From assembly GCA_903885595.1 (NCBI GenBank), contig CAISJJ010000134.1:1-35133 (forward strand): a stretch of DNA of 35,133 nucleotides. The letters are read 5' to 3'. The notes beneath the pieces were generated by a model. That model was not told the origin of the DNA. It searched no databases and saw only the letters and a program-made list of their open reading frames with translations. Within the stretch, counting starts at the first letter, position 1. The number at the start of each line of letters is the position of its first letter. Source of the stretch: an uncultured Bacteroidales bacterium (GTDB taxonomy: Bacteria > Bacteroidota > Bacteroidia > Bacteroidales > FEN-979). The position numbers and the translations under genes were made by a program. Shown here in pieces: positions 7,668 to 16,024 of the stretch.

Positions 7668-8642
7668 TTACCGCTCACGCCCCAGCATCTCCTGCATTAA
7701 TCCAATCATTTCAGAGGCCTTTCCTGACTCAAAGTGCAGCGAGTTAAAAATATCCATGGCTTTCTGATGATGATTTTCTATCTCATGACGGGTAATCTCG
7801 TCAACTTTTAACTGCCTGAAAATCCTTATAATCTCCTCCACTTTTTTTGATCTGTCAATTTCCTTGTCGCAATAGTAATTTGTCAGTTTCAGAAGTGTAT
7901 CTTCCCTGGCTAGTTCAAAAGCCTTAAGGAACAGGAAAGTTTTTTTATTGGTAGAAATGTCTCCGCCGATGGTTTTTCCAAACTTGTTTGTATCACCAAA
8001 GGCATCAAGAAAATCATCCTGCAATTGGAAAGCTAATCCCAGTTCAATCCCGAAGTCGTATATTTTCTCAGCATCCTGCGGGGAGGCCTTGGCCAGAATG
8101 GCGCCAAGTTTAACGCTGCAGGCAATCAATACAGCTGTTTTCAGCCGTATCATCTGCATATAGTCAGCAATAACGACATCGGATTTTGTTTCAAAATTCA
8201 TGTCATACTGTTGACCTTCACATACCTTCCGTGCCGTGTCGTTGAACAGGTTTAGCACCTGTGGCAGTAGTTCGGGATCTGTTTTTGCTACATATTCGTA
8301 GGCAATTACAAACATGGTATCGCCTGAAAGAATAGCCGAATTGATGTCCCATTTCTGGTGCACCGTCTCTCTGCCACGGCGAAGGGGTGCATTATCCATG
8401 ATGTCATCGTGCAGCAGGGTGAAATTGTGAAAAATCTCAACACCCATGGCCGGGTAAACCGCTTTGTTGATTTCTCCGCCGAAAAGATCACACGACATCA
8501 GCACCAGAACCGGACGAAGTCTCTTTCCACCGATGTCGAGTGTATAAGCAATTGGTTCGTATAGTTGTAATGGCTCATTAACAAATTCCGCGTCGGAAAA
8601 TGCATTGCTGATAAATTGCTGAAGAAATTTAAGGGAGTGCAT
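7668..8642 (-). CDS. Polyprenyl diphosphate synthase, short-chain (FPP/GGPP) type
   Basis: 324 residues. It condenses isopentenyl diphosphate with allylic diphosphates to make isoprenoid chains. The first aspartate-rich motif is LLHDDIMD (Asp79, Asp80, Asp83) followed by RRGRETVHQKW, and the second is LQDDFLD (Asp209, Asp210, Asp213). Phe74, five residues before the first motif, is the bulky position that in characterised enzymes limits chain length, suggesting a C15-C20 product; this is an inference. GGKRLRP near residue 38 binds substrate diphosphate. It starts 4 bases after the rfbA stop and is probably cotranscribed with it and the RND exporter. Confidence 0.92.
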   Translation of the reverse strand: MHSLKFLQQFISNAFSDAEFVNEPLQLYEPIAYTLDIGGKRLRPVLVLMSCDLFGGEINKAVYPAMGVEIFHNFTLLHDDIMDNAPLRRGRETVHQKWDINSAILSGDTMFVIAYEYVAKTDPELLPQVLNLFNDTARKVCEGQQYDMNFETKSDVVIADYMQMIRLKTAVLIACSVKLGAILAKASPQDAEKIYDFGIELGLAFQLQDDFLDAFGDTNKFGKTIGGDISTNKKTFLFLKAFELAREDTLLKLTNYYCDKEIDRSKKVEEIIRIFRQLKVDEITRHEIENHHQKAMDIFNSLHFESGKASEMIGLMQEMLGRER

Positions 8643-8646
8643 GATT

Positions 8647-9507
8647 CTAATCAGTCAGGTTGATAAGGTACTGCCCATAGCCGCTTTTAAGCAGGGGCTG
8701 TGCTATCAGATTCAACTGTTCCCTGCTGATGAACTTCATCCGGTAGGCAATCTCTTCAATGCAGCCAATTTTCAGGCCCTGGCGGTTTTGAACAACTTCA
8801 ACAAATTGAGAGGCCTGTAATAGCGACTCAAAGGTTCCCGTGTCGAGCCAGGCGATGCCACGGCTTAAAACACCTACTTTTAGTTTCCCCTGAGCCAGAT
8901 ACCAGCGGTTCACATCGGTGATTTCGTATTCACCGCGGGCGCTTGGTTTCATGTTTTTTGCAACTTCAATTACTGAATTATCGTAAAAGTATAATCCCGG
9001 AACAGCAAAGTTCGATTTGGGATTTTTTGGCTTTTCCTCTATCGACAATGCATTCAGAGCTTCATCGAATTCCACCACGCCATAGCGCTCCGGATCGTTG
9101 ACATGATATGCAAATACAACGCCACCTTGCGGATCATTGTTTTCCTGAACCAGTTGAGACAGACCATTCCCAAAGAAAATATTATCACCCAGCACAAGCG
9201 CCACTTTGTCACTCCCAATAAAAGATTCCCCGATTACAAAAGCCTGTGCTAGTCCGTTGGGCACTACTTGTTCTTCATACGAAAATGAACATCCAAGCGC
9301 TTTGCCATCACCCAGTAATTGTTTGAAATGAGGCAGGTCATGTGGTGTTGAAATGATCAGGATCTCATTTATTCCTGCCATCATCAGCACCGAAAGCGGA
9401 TAATAGATCATCGGCTTATCGTAAATCGGCATGAGTTGCTTACTCACCGCAAGTGTTAATGGGTGTAACCGGGTTCCGGCGCCTCCCGCTAAAATGATTC
9501 CTTTCAT
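8647..9507 (-). CDS. rfbA: Glucose-1-phosphate thymidylyltransferase
   Basis: 286 residues, the usual RfbA length. It makes dTDP-glucose from dTTP and glucose-1-phosphate, the first step of dTDP-rhamnose and related sugar nucleotides used in surface polysaccharides. The N-terminal nucleotide-binding loop is [18 protein letters not shown], followed by [26 protein letters not shown] and the IAWLDTGTF block. No rfbB, rfbC or rfbD accompanies it here, so the rest of the pathway is elsewhere. It lies 36 bases after the RND gene and 4 bases before the polyprenyl synthase gene. Confidence 0.96.
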   Translation of the reverse strand: MKGIILAGGAGTRLHPLTLAVSKQLMPIYDKPMIYYPLSVLMMAGINEILIISTPHDLPHFKQLLGDGKALGCSFSYEEQVVPNGLAQAFVIGESFIGSDKVALVLGDNIFFGNGLSQLVQENNDPQGGVVFAYHVNDPERYGVVEFDEALNALSIEEKPKNPKSNFAVPGLYFYDNSVIEVAKNMKPSARGEYEITDVNRWYLAQGKLKVGVLSRGIAWLDTGTFESLLQASQFVEVVQNRQGLKIGCIEEIAYRMKFISREQLNLIAQPLLKSGYGQYLINLTD

Positions 9508-9543
9508 GATACCTGGATTTGAGATGTCTGTATTCGGTTCAGT

Positions 9544-11955
9544 TTACTTATTTATGCTGCTTTTTTCAATTTCCCGGCTACGGGGAGAAATTTCATCAAT
9601 ATCGGTGTCTGAAGAATCTTCATAAATGTCAACAAAGGGTTCTTCAAAAGCTTTGGTGGTACTCCATTTATCAAGGGTCATAAGCAACGATGGCAGGACA
9701 AGCATGTTGAGCAATCCGGCGACGAGTAATGTGAAGGAGATAAGGAATCCCAGTGCCTGTGTGCCCCCGAAAGTCGAGAAGACAAATATCCCGAAACCGA
9801 AGAAAAGTACCGTTGACGAGTATATCATGCTATACCCTGTTTCGCGTAAGGCTGAAATGACCGATGATGGGATATCATGCCCGGTGTGTTTCAATTGTAA
9901 CCGGTAACGCGACAGGAACTGGATGGAATTATCAACAGAAATGCCAAGAGCAATACTGAATATAAGGATCGTGGAAGGCTTGATCGGAATTCCGGTAAAT
10001 CCCATCAGGGCCGCTGTCATCAGTTGTGGAATGAGGTTCGGGATCAGCGAGATCAGTATCATTCGCCATGAACTGAACAGGAAGGCAAGAAGCATGGCAA
10101 TGACTACTACGGCAAGGGCGATGCTCTCCCAAAGGTTTCGGATCAGGAATTGCGATCCTTTTAAAAACACAACGCTTGTCCCCGTAATGGTGACATTATA
10201 TTTTGCAGGATTGAAAATGGAATCAATTTTTGGCCTGAGGCTTTGCTGAATGCTGTCAATCTTCGTAATTCCGACATTGGCCATCTGAATACTGATGCGC
10301 GTGACCTGGTAGGTTGAATCAATGAAATTGTCGAGGATGGAACGTTTTTTTGATTTCAGAGATGGGATATATCCGGCCATAAAGGTCAGTTCATTGGAGG
10401 TGGGGAGTGAGTAGTACTGTGAATCTCCGGCATAAAAAGCCTGCCGGGCTGTTTTAATTACCTCAACAATCGACAATGCTTTCGATAACTCTTTGTAGGT
10501 CTTCAAACTGTCCTGTAACCGGTCGATTTTTTTCAGGGTGACGAGATTCATGACCCCTTTTTTCTTTTTAGTATCAACCGTTATTTCCAACGGCATAATC
10601 CCTTTGAAATGCTTTTCAAAAAAGAGCATGTCCTTGTAAATGGGATCGCGTTTGGAAATATCATCTACGATCGTTCCACTGGTTTTCAATCTGAGCGCGC
10701 CTATAACCCCGATCAGAACCAGAATACCCATAAAAATGTAAATGGGATTCCGGTAGTTTTGAACCCAGTAGACTGCCTTGTCGATAATTGATTTTGCCAG
10801 GCTTTCCTCTATGTGTTTCGTATATTTCCCTTTGGGAGGAGGCAGGAAGCTGAAAAAGATAGGAACCATGGTCAGCGAAAGGGCATAAATCACCATAATG
10901 CTGATTGCTGCGACAAGTCCGAATTCAACCAGCAGCGTATTGTTGGTGATCGTAAATGCAGCAAACCCGGTTGCCGTGGCTGCATTGGTCAGCAGGTTGG
11001 CGACTCCGATACGCTGGATTACACGTGTCAGGGCTTTCGCCTGGTTACGATGGTGACTGTATTCGTAATGGTATTTGTTGAGGATAAAAATGCAGTTTTC
11101 AACAGCGATGACAATTACCAGGGGAGGAATGATGGAGGTAAGCATGGTGATCTTGTAACCAAAAATCCCCATCAGGCCCAGCGCCCATAATACACTGATG
11201 AGTACAATAACCATAGGGAAGATCACCGCTTTAGCCGACCGGAAAAACACGAACAGGAAAAGTGCCGAAATCAACAAAGCCAGAATTACAAATAATTTAA
11301 GTTCATTTAAAAGTTTTTTTGCAACCAGGGTATTGATGAACGGGAGTCCGGAATAGTGTGCTTCAATTTGCGATCTGGCCGAAAAACGGTCGACCATGGC
11401 TTTGATCTCATTCACAAGCCGGTCGCGTTCCTTCGATTGGATGGTGTTTTTATCAAGGGTGAGTCCGAAAAGGTAGGCGGATGTTGATTTGTTATAGATC
11501 AATCCTTCGTAAAAAGGTAACGATTGAATTACAGATTTCACTGAATCAAGCGCTGCCTGGTTGAGTGGCTTCGTGGGTGAGATGGGAATGAATTCAAACT
11601 TTTTGAGCGAATCATTTCTCACCAGATTGTATAACCGGGTAACCGATACAATAGCGGCCACCCCTTTAATGCTTTTCAGTGAATCGGTAAGATCATAAAT
11701 TGCACTATAGTGCGAAAGCTGGAAAAATTCAGGATCCACAATGCCAATGAACATCACGGTGCCATCCTGCCCGAATTGCTCGATAAATCTTTGATAGGTC
11801 CTGGCAGTTGAGTCTGATTCAGGCAGGATGCTGGCATTCTGGTATTGTATTTTTACCTGGGTCGCCTTGTAGCCCATAAATGCTGTCATCAGTGCGATTA
11901 TAACCAGAATGATGACTCTGTTCCGTAAAATGGTACTAACAAGAAAATTCCACAC
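9544..11955 (-). CDS. RND/MMPL superfamily exporter
   Basis: 803 residues in the two-fold RND layout: one N-terminal membrane helix, a large periplasmic loop (about 32-215), a block of five helices (about 218-390), then the repeat of this arrangement (helix near 400, loop, final block about 625-775). Characteristic segments are IPPLVIVIAVENCIFILNKY and STILIFSIALGISVDNSIQF, the helix-4 regions with acidic residues for proton coupling. The start is GTG at 11955. No membrane-fusion or outer-membrane partner is adjacent, and the length matches the MMPL/COG1033 lipid-type exporters (HpnN-like) better than tripartite AcrB types. The substrate is unknown; its neighbourhood with polyprenyl and nucleotide-sugar synthesis hints at an envelope lipid, which is only inference. 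Confidence 0.9.
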   Translation of the reverse strand: MWNFLVSTILRNRVIILVIIALMTAFMGYKATQVKIQYQNASILPESDSTARTYQRFIEQFGQDGTVMFIGIVDPEFFQLSHYSAIYDLTDSLKSIKGVAAIVSVTRLYNLVRNDSLKKFEFIPISPTKPLNQAALDSVKSVIQSLPFYEGLIYNKSTSAYLFGLTLDKNTIQSKERDRLVNEIKAMVDRFSARSQIEAHYSGLPFINTLVAKKLLNELKLFVILALLISALFLFVFFRSAKAVIFPMVIVLISVLWALGLMGIFGYKITMLTSIIPPLVIVIAVENCIFILNKYHYEYSHHRNQAKALTRVIQRIGVANLLTNAATATGFAAFTITNNTLLVEFGLVAAISIMVIYALSLTMVPIFFSFLPPPKGKYTKHIEESLAKSIIDKAVYWVQNYRNPIYIFMGILVLIGVIGALRLKTSGTIVDDISKRDPIYKDMLFFEKHFKGIMPLEITVDTKKKKGVMNLVTLKKIDRLQDSLKTYKELSKALSIVEVIKTARQAFYAGDSQYYSLPTSNELTFMAGYIPSLKSKKRSILDNFIDSTYQVTRISIQMANVGITKIDSIQQSLRPKIDSIFNPAKYNVTITGTSVVFLKGSQFLIRNLWESIALAVVVIAMLLAFLFSSWRMILISLIPNLIPQLMTAALMGFTGIPIKPSTILIFSIALGISVDNSIQFLSRYRLQLKHTGHDIPSSVISALRETGYSMIYSSTVLFFGFGIFVFSTFGGTQALGFLISFTLLVAGLLNMLVLPSLLMTLDKWSTTKAFEEPFVDIYEDSSDTDIDEISPRSREIEKSSINK

Positions 11956-11974
11956 AGTCTGAAAATTTGGGTTG

Positions 11975-11982
11975 CAAATTTA
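11975..11982 (-). promoter_or_regulatory. Putative -7 box for the RND exporter operon
   Basis: Minus-strand TAAATTTG, 19 bases before the GTG start at 11955. No TTG is seen at the normal -33 distance. Confidence 0.37.
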
Positions 11983-12052
11983 CACAATCCTAATTAGAAA
12001 TTGAGAATCTCTGGTACCTTTGTCAGGAGAAATTAGCACAGTGATTTGGATG

Positions 12053-12096
12053 CTGGTAAGTTGGTAAGTTGGTAAGCTGGTAAGTTGGTAAGTTGG
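12053..12096. repeat. Octamer tandem array (YTGGTAAG)5
   Basis: Five 8-bp units: CTGGTAAG, TTGGTAAG twice, CTGGTAAG, TTGGTAAG, plus a partial TTGG. It lies between the divergent RND and dehydrogenase genes. Read on the other strand the unit is ACCAACTT/ACCAGCTT, the same family as the array at 30189-30276 and the short array at 12148-12173. Confidence 0.92.
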
Positions 12097-12139
12097 AGTG
12101 TAAGATAATTTGCCTGATTCCACATTCACTTGTACATTG

Positions 12140-12147
12140 TATATTTG
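12140..12147 (+). promoter_or_regulatory. Putative -7 box for the 2-hydroxyacid dehydrogenase
   Basis: TATATTTG matches TAnnTTTG, 28 bases before the ATG at 12176, immediately followed by three octamer repeat units. No -33 TTG at normal spacing (a TTTG at 12109 is too far). Confidence 0.36.
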
Positions 12148-12173
12148 ACCAGTCAACCAGTTTACCCGCTTAC
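12148..12173. repeat. Short octamer array, inverted relative to 12053-12096
   Basis: Units ACCAGTCA, ACCAGTTT and ACCCGCTT run up to 2 bases before the dehydrogenase ATG. The consensus ACCAGYTT is the reverse complement of the upstream array, making an inverted pair around the presumed promoter. Confidence 0.65.
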
Positions 12174-12175
12174 AA

Positions 12176-13129
12176 ATGAAAAAGGCACTCTTCATCGACT
12201 CCGTCCACCCCTTGATTTCCGAAGCGCTGACCGGCATGGGATTTCAGTGTGATTATTATCCTGAATATGGAAGAAAGGAGTTTTTATTGTCAGCAGATCA
12301 ATATACCGGGATCATCATCCGCAGTAAGATCAAACTTGATAAAGAATTTCTGGACAGGGCCACCCGTTTGAAGTTTATTGGCCGGGTTGGGGCCGGCATG
12401 GAGAGCATAGATGTGGATTACGCAATACTAAAAGGAATCATTTGCCTGAATTCCCCAGAGGGGAACCGTGATGCAGTGGGTGAACACACCTTGGGAATGC
12501 TGCTCTCATTAATGAACCATTTTATACGTGCCGACCATCAGGTGCGCAGCGGAAAATGGATCAGGGAGGGTAACCGGGGTACAGAGATTAAAGGTAAGAC
12601 AGTGGGAATCATTGGCTACGGAAACATGGGGAGTGCGTTTGCCCAGCGGCTGAAAGGATTTGAGGCTAAGGTTATCTCTTTTGACAAATACAAGAGCGGA
12701 TATACCGACGGTAACACCTTTGAAACATCGCTGGAGGAGATCTTCAGCGAAAGTGACATCGTGAGCCTGCACATCCCACTGACAGAGGAGACGAAATTCA
12801 TGGTGAATGATGACTTTATCCAGCACTTTCGGAAAAATATTTGGCTGATCAATACATCCAGGGGGCCGATAGTAAAGACCATAGATCTGGAAAAAAATAT
12901 TCTGACTGGAAAAATCGCTGGTGCAGCCCTGGATGTTCTGGAATATGAGGATGCCTCATTTGAAAATATTTCCGGGAAGTTTCCGGCTGAACTTGATTTT
13001 CTCCTTAAGTCTGACAAAGTGATTTTTACGCCGCACATCGCCGGGTGGACCTATGAGTCGAATATCAAACTTGCCAGAGTTCTTGTGGAGAAGATCAGGG
13101 AGACATTAGTCGTGACAGGTGACAGGTGA
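12176..13129 (+). CDS. D-isomer-specific 2-hydroxyacid dehydrogenase (phosphoglycerate-dehydrogenase-like)
   Basis: 317 residues. The NAD-binding Rossmann segment is VGIIGYGNMGSAFAQRL (about 143-159). The catalytic triad of the family is visible as Arg229 (NTSRGPIV), Glu256 (LDVLEYED) and His287 (TPHIAGWT). It may oxidise 3-phosphoglycerate for serine synthesis or act on another 2-hydroxyacid; there is no C-terminal ACT domain and no serC or serB neighbour, so the substrate is open. The C-terminal residues VVTGDR and the TGA stop are encoded by the heptamer array at 13112-13139, so the end of this protein is repeat-derived. Confidence 0.88.
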   Translation: MKKALFIDSVHPLISEALTGMGFQCDYYPEYGRKEFLLSADQYTGIIIRSKIKLDKEFLDRATRLKFIGRVGAGMESIDVDYAILKGIICLNSPEGNRDAVGEHTLGMLLSLMNHFIRADHQVRSGKWIREGNRGTEIKGKTVGIIGYGNMGSAFAQRLKGFEAKVISFDKYKSGYTDGNTFETSLEEIFSESDIVSLHIPLTEETKFMVNDDFIQHFRKNIWLINTSRGPIVKTIDLEKNILTGKIAGAALDVLEYEDASFENISGKFPAELDFLLKSDKVIFTPHIAGWTYESNIKLARVLVEKIRETLVVTGDR

Positions 13130-13139
13130 CGCGTGACAA
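13112..13139. repeat. Heptamer array (GTGACRV)4 overlapping the dehydrogenase stop
   Basis: Units GTGACAG, GTGACAG, GTGACGC, GTGACAA. The TGA at 13127-13129 lies inside the array. The reverse complement (YYGTCAC) is related to the GTCACGT and GTCCCGY units found in mfd, and the unit recurs at 14567-14587. Confidence 0.9.
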
Positions 13140-13206
13140 GGTAATAAGATCGCAGATTGGTGAAGGATCTCAGCGATAGTTGATCGAATGAATTCCAAAA
13201 AAAATG

Positions 13207-13214
13207 TACTTTTG
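13207..13214 (+). promoter_or_regulatory. Putative -7 box for the phosphofructokinase gene
   Basis: TACTTTTG followed by CACC is a close match to strong Bacteroidota promoters, but a TTG lies 24 bases upstream rather than 17-20. If used, it gives an unusually long leader of roughly 110 bases before the ATG at 13330, in which no known riboswitch was recognised. Confidence 0.42.
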
Positions 13215-13329
13215 CACCTCGAAAGGAAATTCCATTCAGAAAATTCCCATTCTGAACAGGATAAAGCAAACCAAGGATCAAAACACAGGTAATTCATTTG
13301 GCCGAATTGCATAAAATAAATTTTAACTC

Positions 13330-14562
13330 ATGAGGTACGAAAACAAACTATTCAAAGGCAAAACCTTAGCAATTTTATCAGGTGGCGGAGACACACCTGC
13401 AATCAATTCAAGTATCGAAGCTATCAGGAACCGCGCCTCATTACTGGGATTTAAAGTATATGGCATTTTGCAGGGCTGGAAAGGTCTCCTGGGGGATGGC
13501 GATGTGGTTGATCTTACCAACCAGCCTTACGATGGCTATTATGGGGGTACAGCATTACGTTCGAGCCGGACGAACCCGTTTCCTTCAAAGAAGAATCCTG
13601 TAAGCCGTGTTCCGCAGGTGTTGCGCAACTTTGAACGATATAAAATCGACGTCCTGGTTACCATCGGGGGCGATGATACAAATGGAGCGGCCAAACGGTT
13701 GTTCGAAACAGAAGGTATTCCGGTGATCGGGTTTCCAAAAACCATCGACAACGATTTGCGTACACGTACCATTCACACATACAAGGGGAAAGATATTGAA
13801 GCTGTCTTATGTCCCGGGTTCCCGTCGGCAGCCCTGACGATGATGGAATTCACTGCGAACCTCCGGACGACGGCTGAATCACATTCACGCGTACTGGTAA
13901 TGGAGGTGATGGGCCGCGATGCCGGCTGGCTGACTGGTTCGGCGGTATTTGGCGGGGCCACGCTTGGGCTCATTCCCGAATTTGAGATTACCAAAGAGCG
14001 CAAAGATGTGTTTTTCGAGACTGTCAAGGAGGCCTACATGCATTCAAAAAAGAGGTGTATCGTTATTCCGGTTTCAGAAGGAACCCGCTGGTATGATGAG
14101 AAAACCGGAAAGGTTGATGTGGTTTATGCCAGCTCTGAACTGGATGAATACGGGCATCCCCGGTTTGGTGGTGTAAGTGGAATTATTGCTTCGGAGATCA
14201 GCGCCAAACTTGGCATAGAAGCCCGTGCCCAGATTTCGGGATACTATCCCCGCTCTGGACATTGCAGGCATTATGATCGCCGGTTAACCGCCACCCTGGC
14301 CGATAAGGTCGTCGATTTGCTGCTTCGTGAAGAATACGGACAGATGCCGGTTATGAAAAAGATCGTGCCCAATGTTGAATTGGAGGAATTCAATACAACC
14401 TCGATCGATATGGGTGCCGTGGGAAACAAACCCTTGTCAGAAGATTATTATGATATCAGTAAGTTTGCCTTCACCGAGGCCTACCACGATTTCCTCAGCA
14501 ACATCCTCGGTTCTCCCGGATTTGACGAATTCAAGTATGATTTTCCGGTGGTGATACCGTGA
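13330..14562 (+). CDS. pfp: Phosphofructokinase, PPi-dependent signature
   Basis: 410 residues. It phosphorylates fructose-6-phosphate to fructose-1,6-bisphosphate. The substrate motifs SGGGDTPAINSSI, PKTIDNDL (catalytic Asp140) and MEVMGRDAGWLTG are clear. The two positions that separate donor classes are Asp116 in GGDDTNG (Gly in ATP enzymes such as E. coli PfkA) and Lys137 in PKTIDND (Gly in ATP enzymes). Both are of the pyrophosphate-using type, so a reversible PPi-PFK is predicted from established family rules. Automated annotation may call it pfkA. Together with the nearby FBPase it places the control of glycolysis and gluconeogenesis in this region. Two tandem arrays begin 5 bases after the stop. 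Confidence 0.9.
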   Translation: MRYENKLFKGKTLAILSGGGDTPAINSSIEAIRNRASLLGFKVYGILQGWKGLLGDGDVVDLTNQPYDGYYGGTALRSSRTNPFPSKKNPVSRVPQVLRNFERYKIDVLVTIGGDDTNGAAKRLFETEGIPVIGFPKTIDNDLRTRTIHTYKGKDIEAVLCPGFPSAALTMMEFTANLRTTAESHSRVLVMEVMGRDAGWLTGSAVFGGATLGLIPEFEITKERKDVFFETVKEAYMHSKKRCIVIPVSEGTRWYDEKTGKVDVVYASSELDEYGHPRFGGVSGIIASEISAKLGIEARAQISGYYPRSGHCRHYDRRLTATLADKVVDLLLREEYGQMPVMKKIVPNVELEEFNTTSIDMGAVGNKPLSEDYYDISKFAFTEAYHDFLSNILGSPGFDEFKYDFPVVIP

Positions 14563-14566
14563 TGAC

Positions 14567-14587
14567 GAGTGACAAGTGACGAGTGAC
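14567..14587. repeat. Heptamer array (RAGTGAC)3
   Basis: GAGTGAC, AAGTGAC, GAGTGAC, starting 5 bases after the phosphofructokinase stop. It belongs to the same GTGACRR family as 13112-13139 and is separated by only 8 bases from a second, different array. Confidence 0.88.
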
Positions 14588-14595
14588 AAAAAAAA

Positions 14596-14623
14596 TCGTA
14601 AATCGTAAACCGTAAATCGTAAA
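14596..14623. repeat. Heptamer array (YCGTAAA)4
   Basis: TCGTAAA, TCGTAAA, CCGTAAA, TCGTAAA between the convergent phosphofructokinase and aspartate kinase genes. It is the reverse complement of the TTTACGA units at 7601-7636. Confidence 0.9.
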
Positions 14624-14645
14624 TTCCTTCTTCATTGATCCCCTT

Positions 14646-15950
14646 TTACTCCCTGGCCAGCACCAGCTGAATAGTATTCCTGCTCCGGAGTTCCATCAGG
14701 ATTTCACGGCCTTTGGTAATCCGGTCGACTGATTCGGGGTTGTAATGACGAATGGTAATAAGTTCCAGTCCTTCGTTGTAGCGGGTTTCATAGTCTTTCT
14801 GAAGGAAAGACAGCAGGGGCGCAATTTTTAGAGGATCAGCATCCACACATATGGAAAAACTGATGGCCGAATTCTGCATCACATTCACTTTGATCCTGAA
14901 GGTGGCCAGTATTCTGAATATTTCACTCAGGTTTTCCTCCAGGATGAATGAAAAATCACGGGGCGAAATGGAGATCAGCACCTGATCCGGTTTCCGGATA
15001 AAGATAGGGACCGAAATTTTCCATTCTTTCAGATTTTCCACCAAAGTTCCTTCCATTTCCGGGTTCAGAAAAGATTTTACCCTGAGGATTATGTTCGCAT
15101 TTTCAAGCGGTTTTATGGTCTTGGGATGAATTACACTTGCGCCGTAATAGGCCAGCTCAATCGCTTCACGATACGAGAGGGTTTCGAGCCGAACGGCATC
15201 CTTCATCCATTTTGGATCGGCATTCATCACCCCCGGAACATCTTTCCAAATGGTCATCTCCTTTACCTGAAGTAAATATGCAAAGATGGCAGCGGAAAAA
15301 TCAGAACCTTCGCGGCCCAGGGTTGTTGTATTCCCGGCAGCATCACTCCCAATGAAACCCTGTGTCAAGGCAACATGCTCGGACCCGGGAACCTGTTGAA
15401 AATAACTATTGATTTTTTCCCGGATCAGTTGCCCGGTGGTTTCCCAATCAATACGGGCATCACGGTATGTTGAATCTGTTTTAATCAGTTCACGTACATC
15501 AAAGAGTTTTGAATGAATGCCCTGTAATTCGAGAAAGTGATGAAAAATCGAGGAGGATATTAACTCCCCGTAACTCACAATCTGGTCGTACTCAAAGTCA
15601 AATTCCAGGCGGTTTTTTTCATACAGATGCCCTTTTCGTATGTATCCCCTGAGTTGGTTGAACAGCGAACCGATCTCCCCGAATACCACGTGATCTTTAT
15701 CATCGAACAATTCATCTGCAATTGCAAAATGGTAATCCCATACCTTCTGGAATGTATCAACAACTCCAACCGGATCATTATTCATGTAGTTTTTCAACAC
15801 CTCCTCCATCGCATTTGTCGTTTTTCCCATGGCCGAAAGAACCACCACCAGCGGCCCCTTGCTGAATGTCTTCAGGATGCCGGCAACGTTTTTTATCCCT
15901 GCTGCGCTGTTTATCGACGCGCCGCCAAATTTGAACAAGTTTAAGTGCAT
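14646..15950 (-). CDS. lysC: Aspartate kinase
   Basis: 434 residues, monofunctional. It phosphorylates aspartate at the entry to lysine, threonine, methionine and diaminopimelate synthesis. Kinase motifs are LFKFGGASI at the N-terminus, [20 protein letters not shown] (about 205-224) and the [12 protein letters not shown] block. The C-terminal third (from about residue 320) has ACT-type regulatory sequence ([29 protein letters not shown]), so feedback control by an amino acid is likely. The ATG at 15950 gives [19 protein letters not shown] box ends only 4 bases upstream, suggesting a leaderless or near-leaderless transcript. Divergent from fbp. Confidence 0.93.
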   Translation of the reverse strand: MHLNLFKFGGASINSAAGIKNVAGILKTFSKGPLVVVLSAMGKTTNAMEEVLKNYMNNDPVGVVDTFQKVWDYHFAIADELFDDKDHVVFGEIGSLFNQLRGYIRKGHLYEKNRLEFDFEYDQIVSYGELISSSIFHHFLELQGIHSKLFDVRELIKTDSTYRDARIDWETTGQLIREKINSYFQQVPGSEHVALTQGFIGSDAAGNTTTLGREGSDFSAAIFAYLLQVKEMTIWKDVPGVMNADPKWMKDAVRLETLSYREAIELAYYGASVIHPKTIKPLENANIILRVKSFLNPEMEGTLVENLKEWKISVPIFIRKPDQVLISISPRDFSFILEENLSEIFRILATFRIKVNVMQNSAISFSICVDADPLKIAPLLSFLQKDYETRYNEGLELITIRHYNPESVDRITKGREILMELRSRNTIQLVLARE

Positions 15951-15954
15951 GCCG

Positions 15955-15962
15955 CAAATGTA
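15955..15962 (-). promoter_or_regulatory. Possible -7 box of lysC, immediately upstream of the start codon
   Basis: Minus-strand TACATTTG lies 5-12 bases before the ATG at 15950. With the normal box-to-start distance, transcription would begin at or next to the ATG. No -33 TTG is evident. Confidence 0.33.
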
Positions 15963-15976
15963 AAGAAAAAGTAAGA

Positions 15977-16004
15977 TTGGATTCGCCGGAAATGTCTATT
16001 TTTG
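15977..16004 (+). promoter_or_regulatory. Promoter of fbp-mfd
   Basis: TTG at 15977, a 17-base spacer and TATTTTTG at 15997-16004, a good consensus fit. It places transcription start about 10-15 bases before the ATG at 16025 and argues against the upstream in-frame TTG at 15977 as a start codon, since that triplet is part of the -33 element. Confidence 0.65.
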
Positions 16005-16024
16005 TTCTCTCAAATCCATCTGTT

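Noticed and set aside
10813-11190. 125-codon plus-strand frame opposite the RND exporter.
   Set aside because: Shadow of the exporter gene, with no signal, domain or promoter of its own.
11980-12237. An 85-codon minus-strand frame across the octamer array and the dehydrogenase start.
   Set aside because: It translates the tandem repeat (QLTSLPTY-type period) and overlaps a well-supported gene on the other strand; no family match.
13215-13329. A riboswitch in the long leader of the phosphofructokinase gene.
   Set aside because: No conserved riboswitch core or terminator hairpin could be recognised by eye.
15977-16024. Longer N-terminus for fructose-bisphosphatase from a TTG.
   Set aside because: The TTG is the -33 element of a good promoter, and the extra 16 residues are unlike the family's N-terminus; ATG at 16025 fits length and leader.
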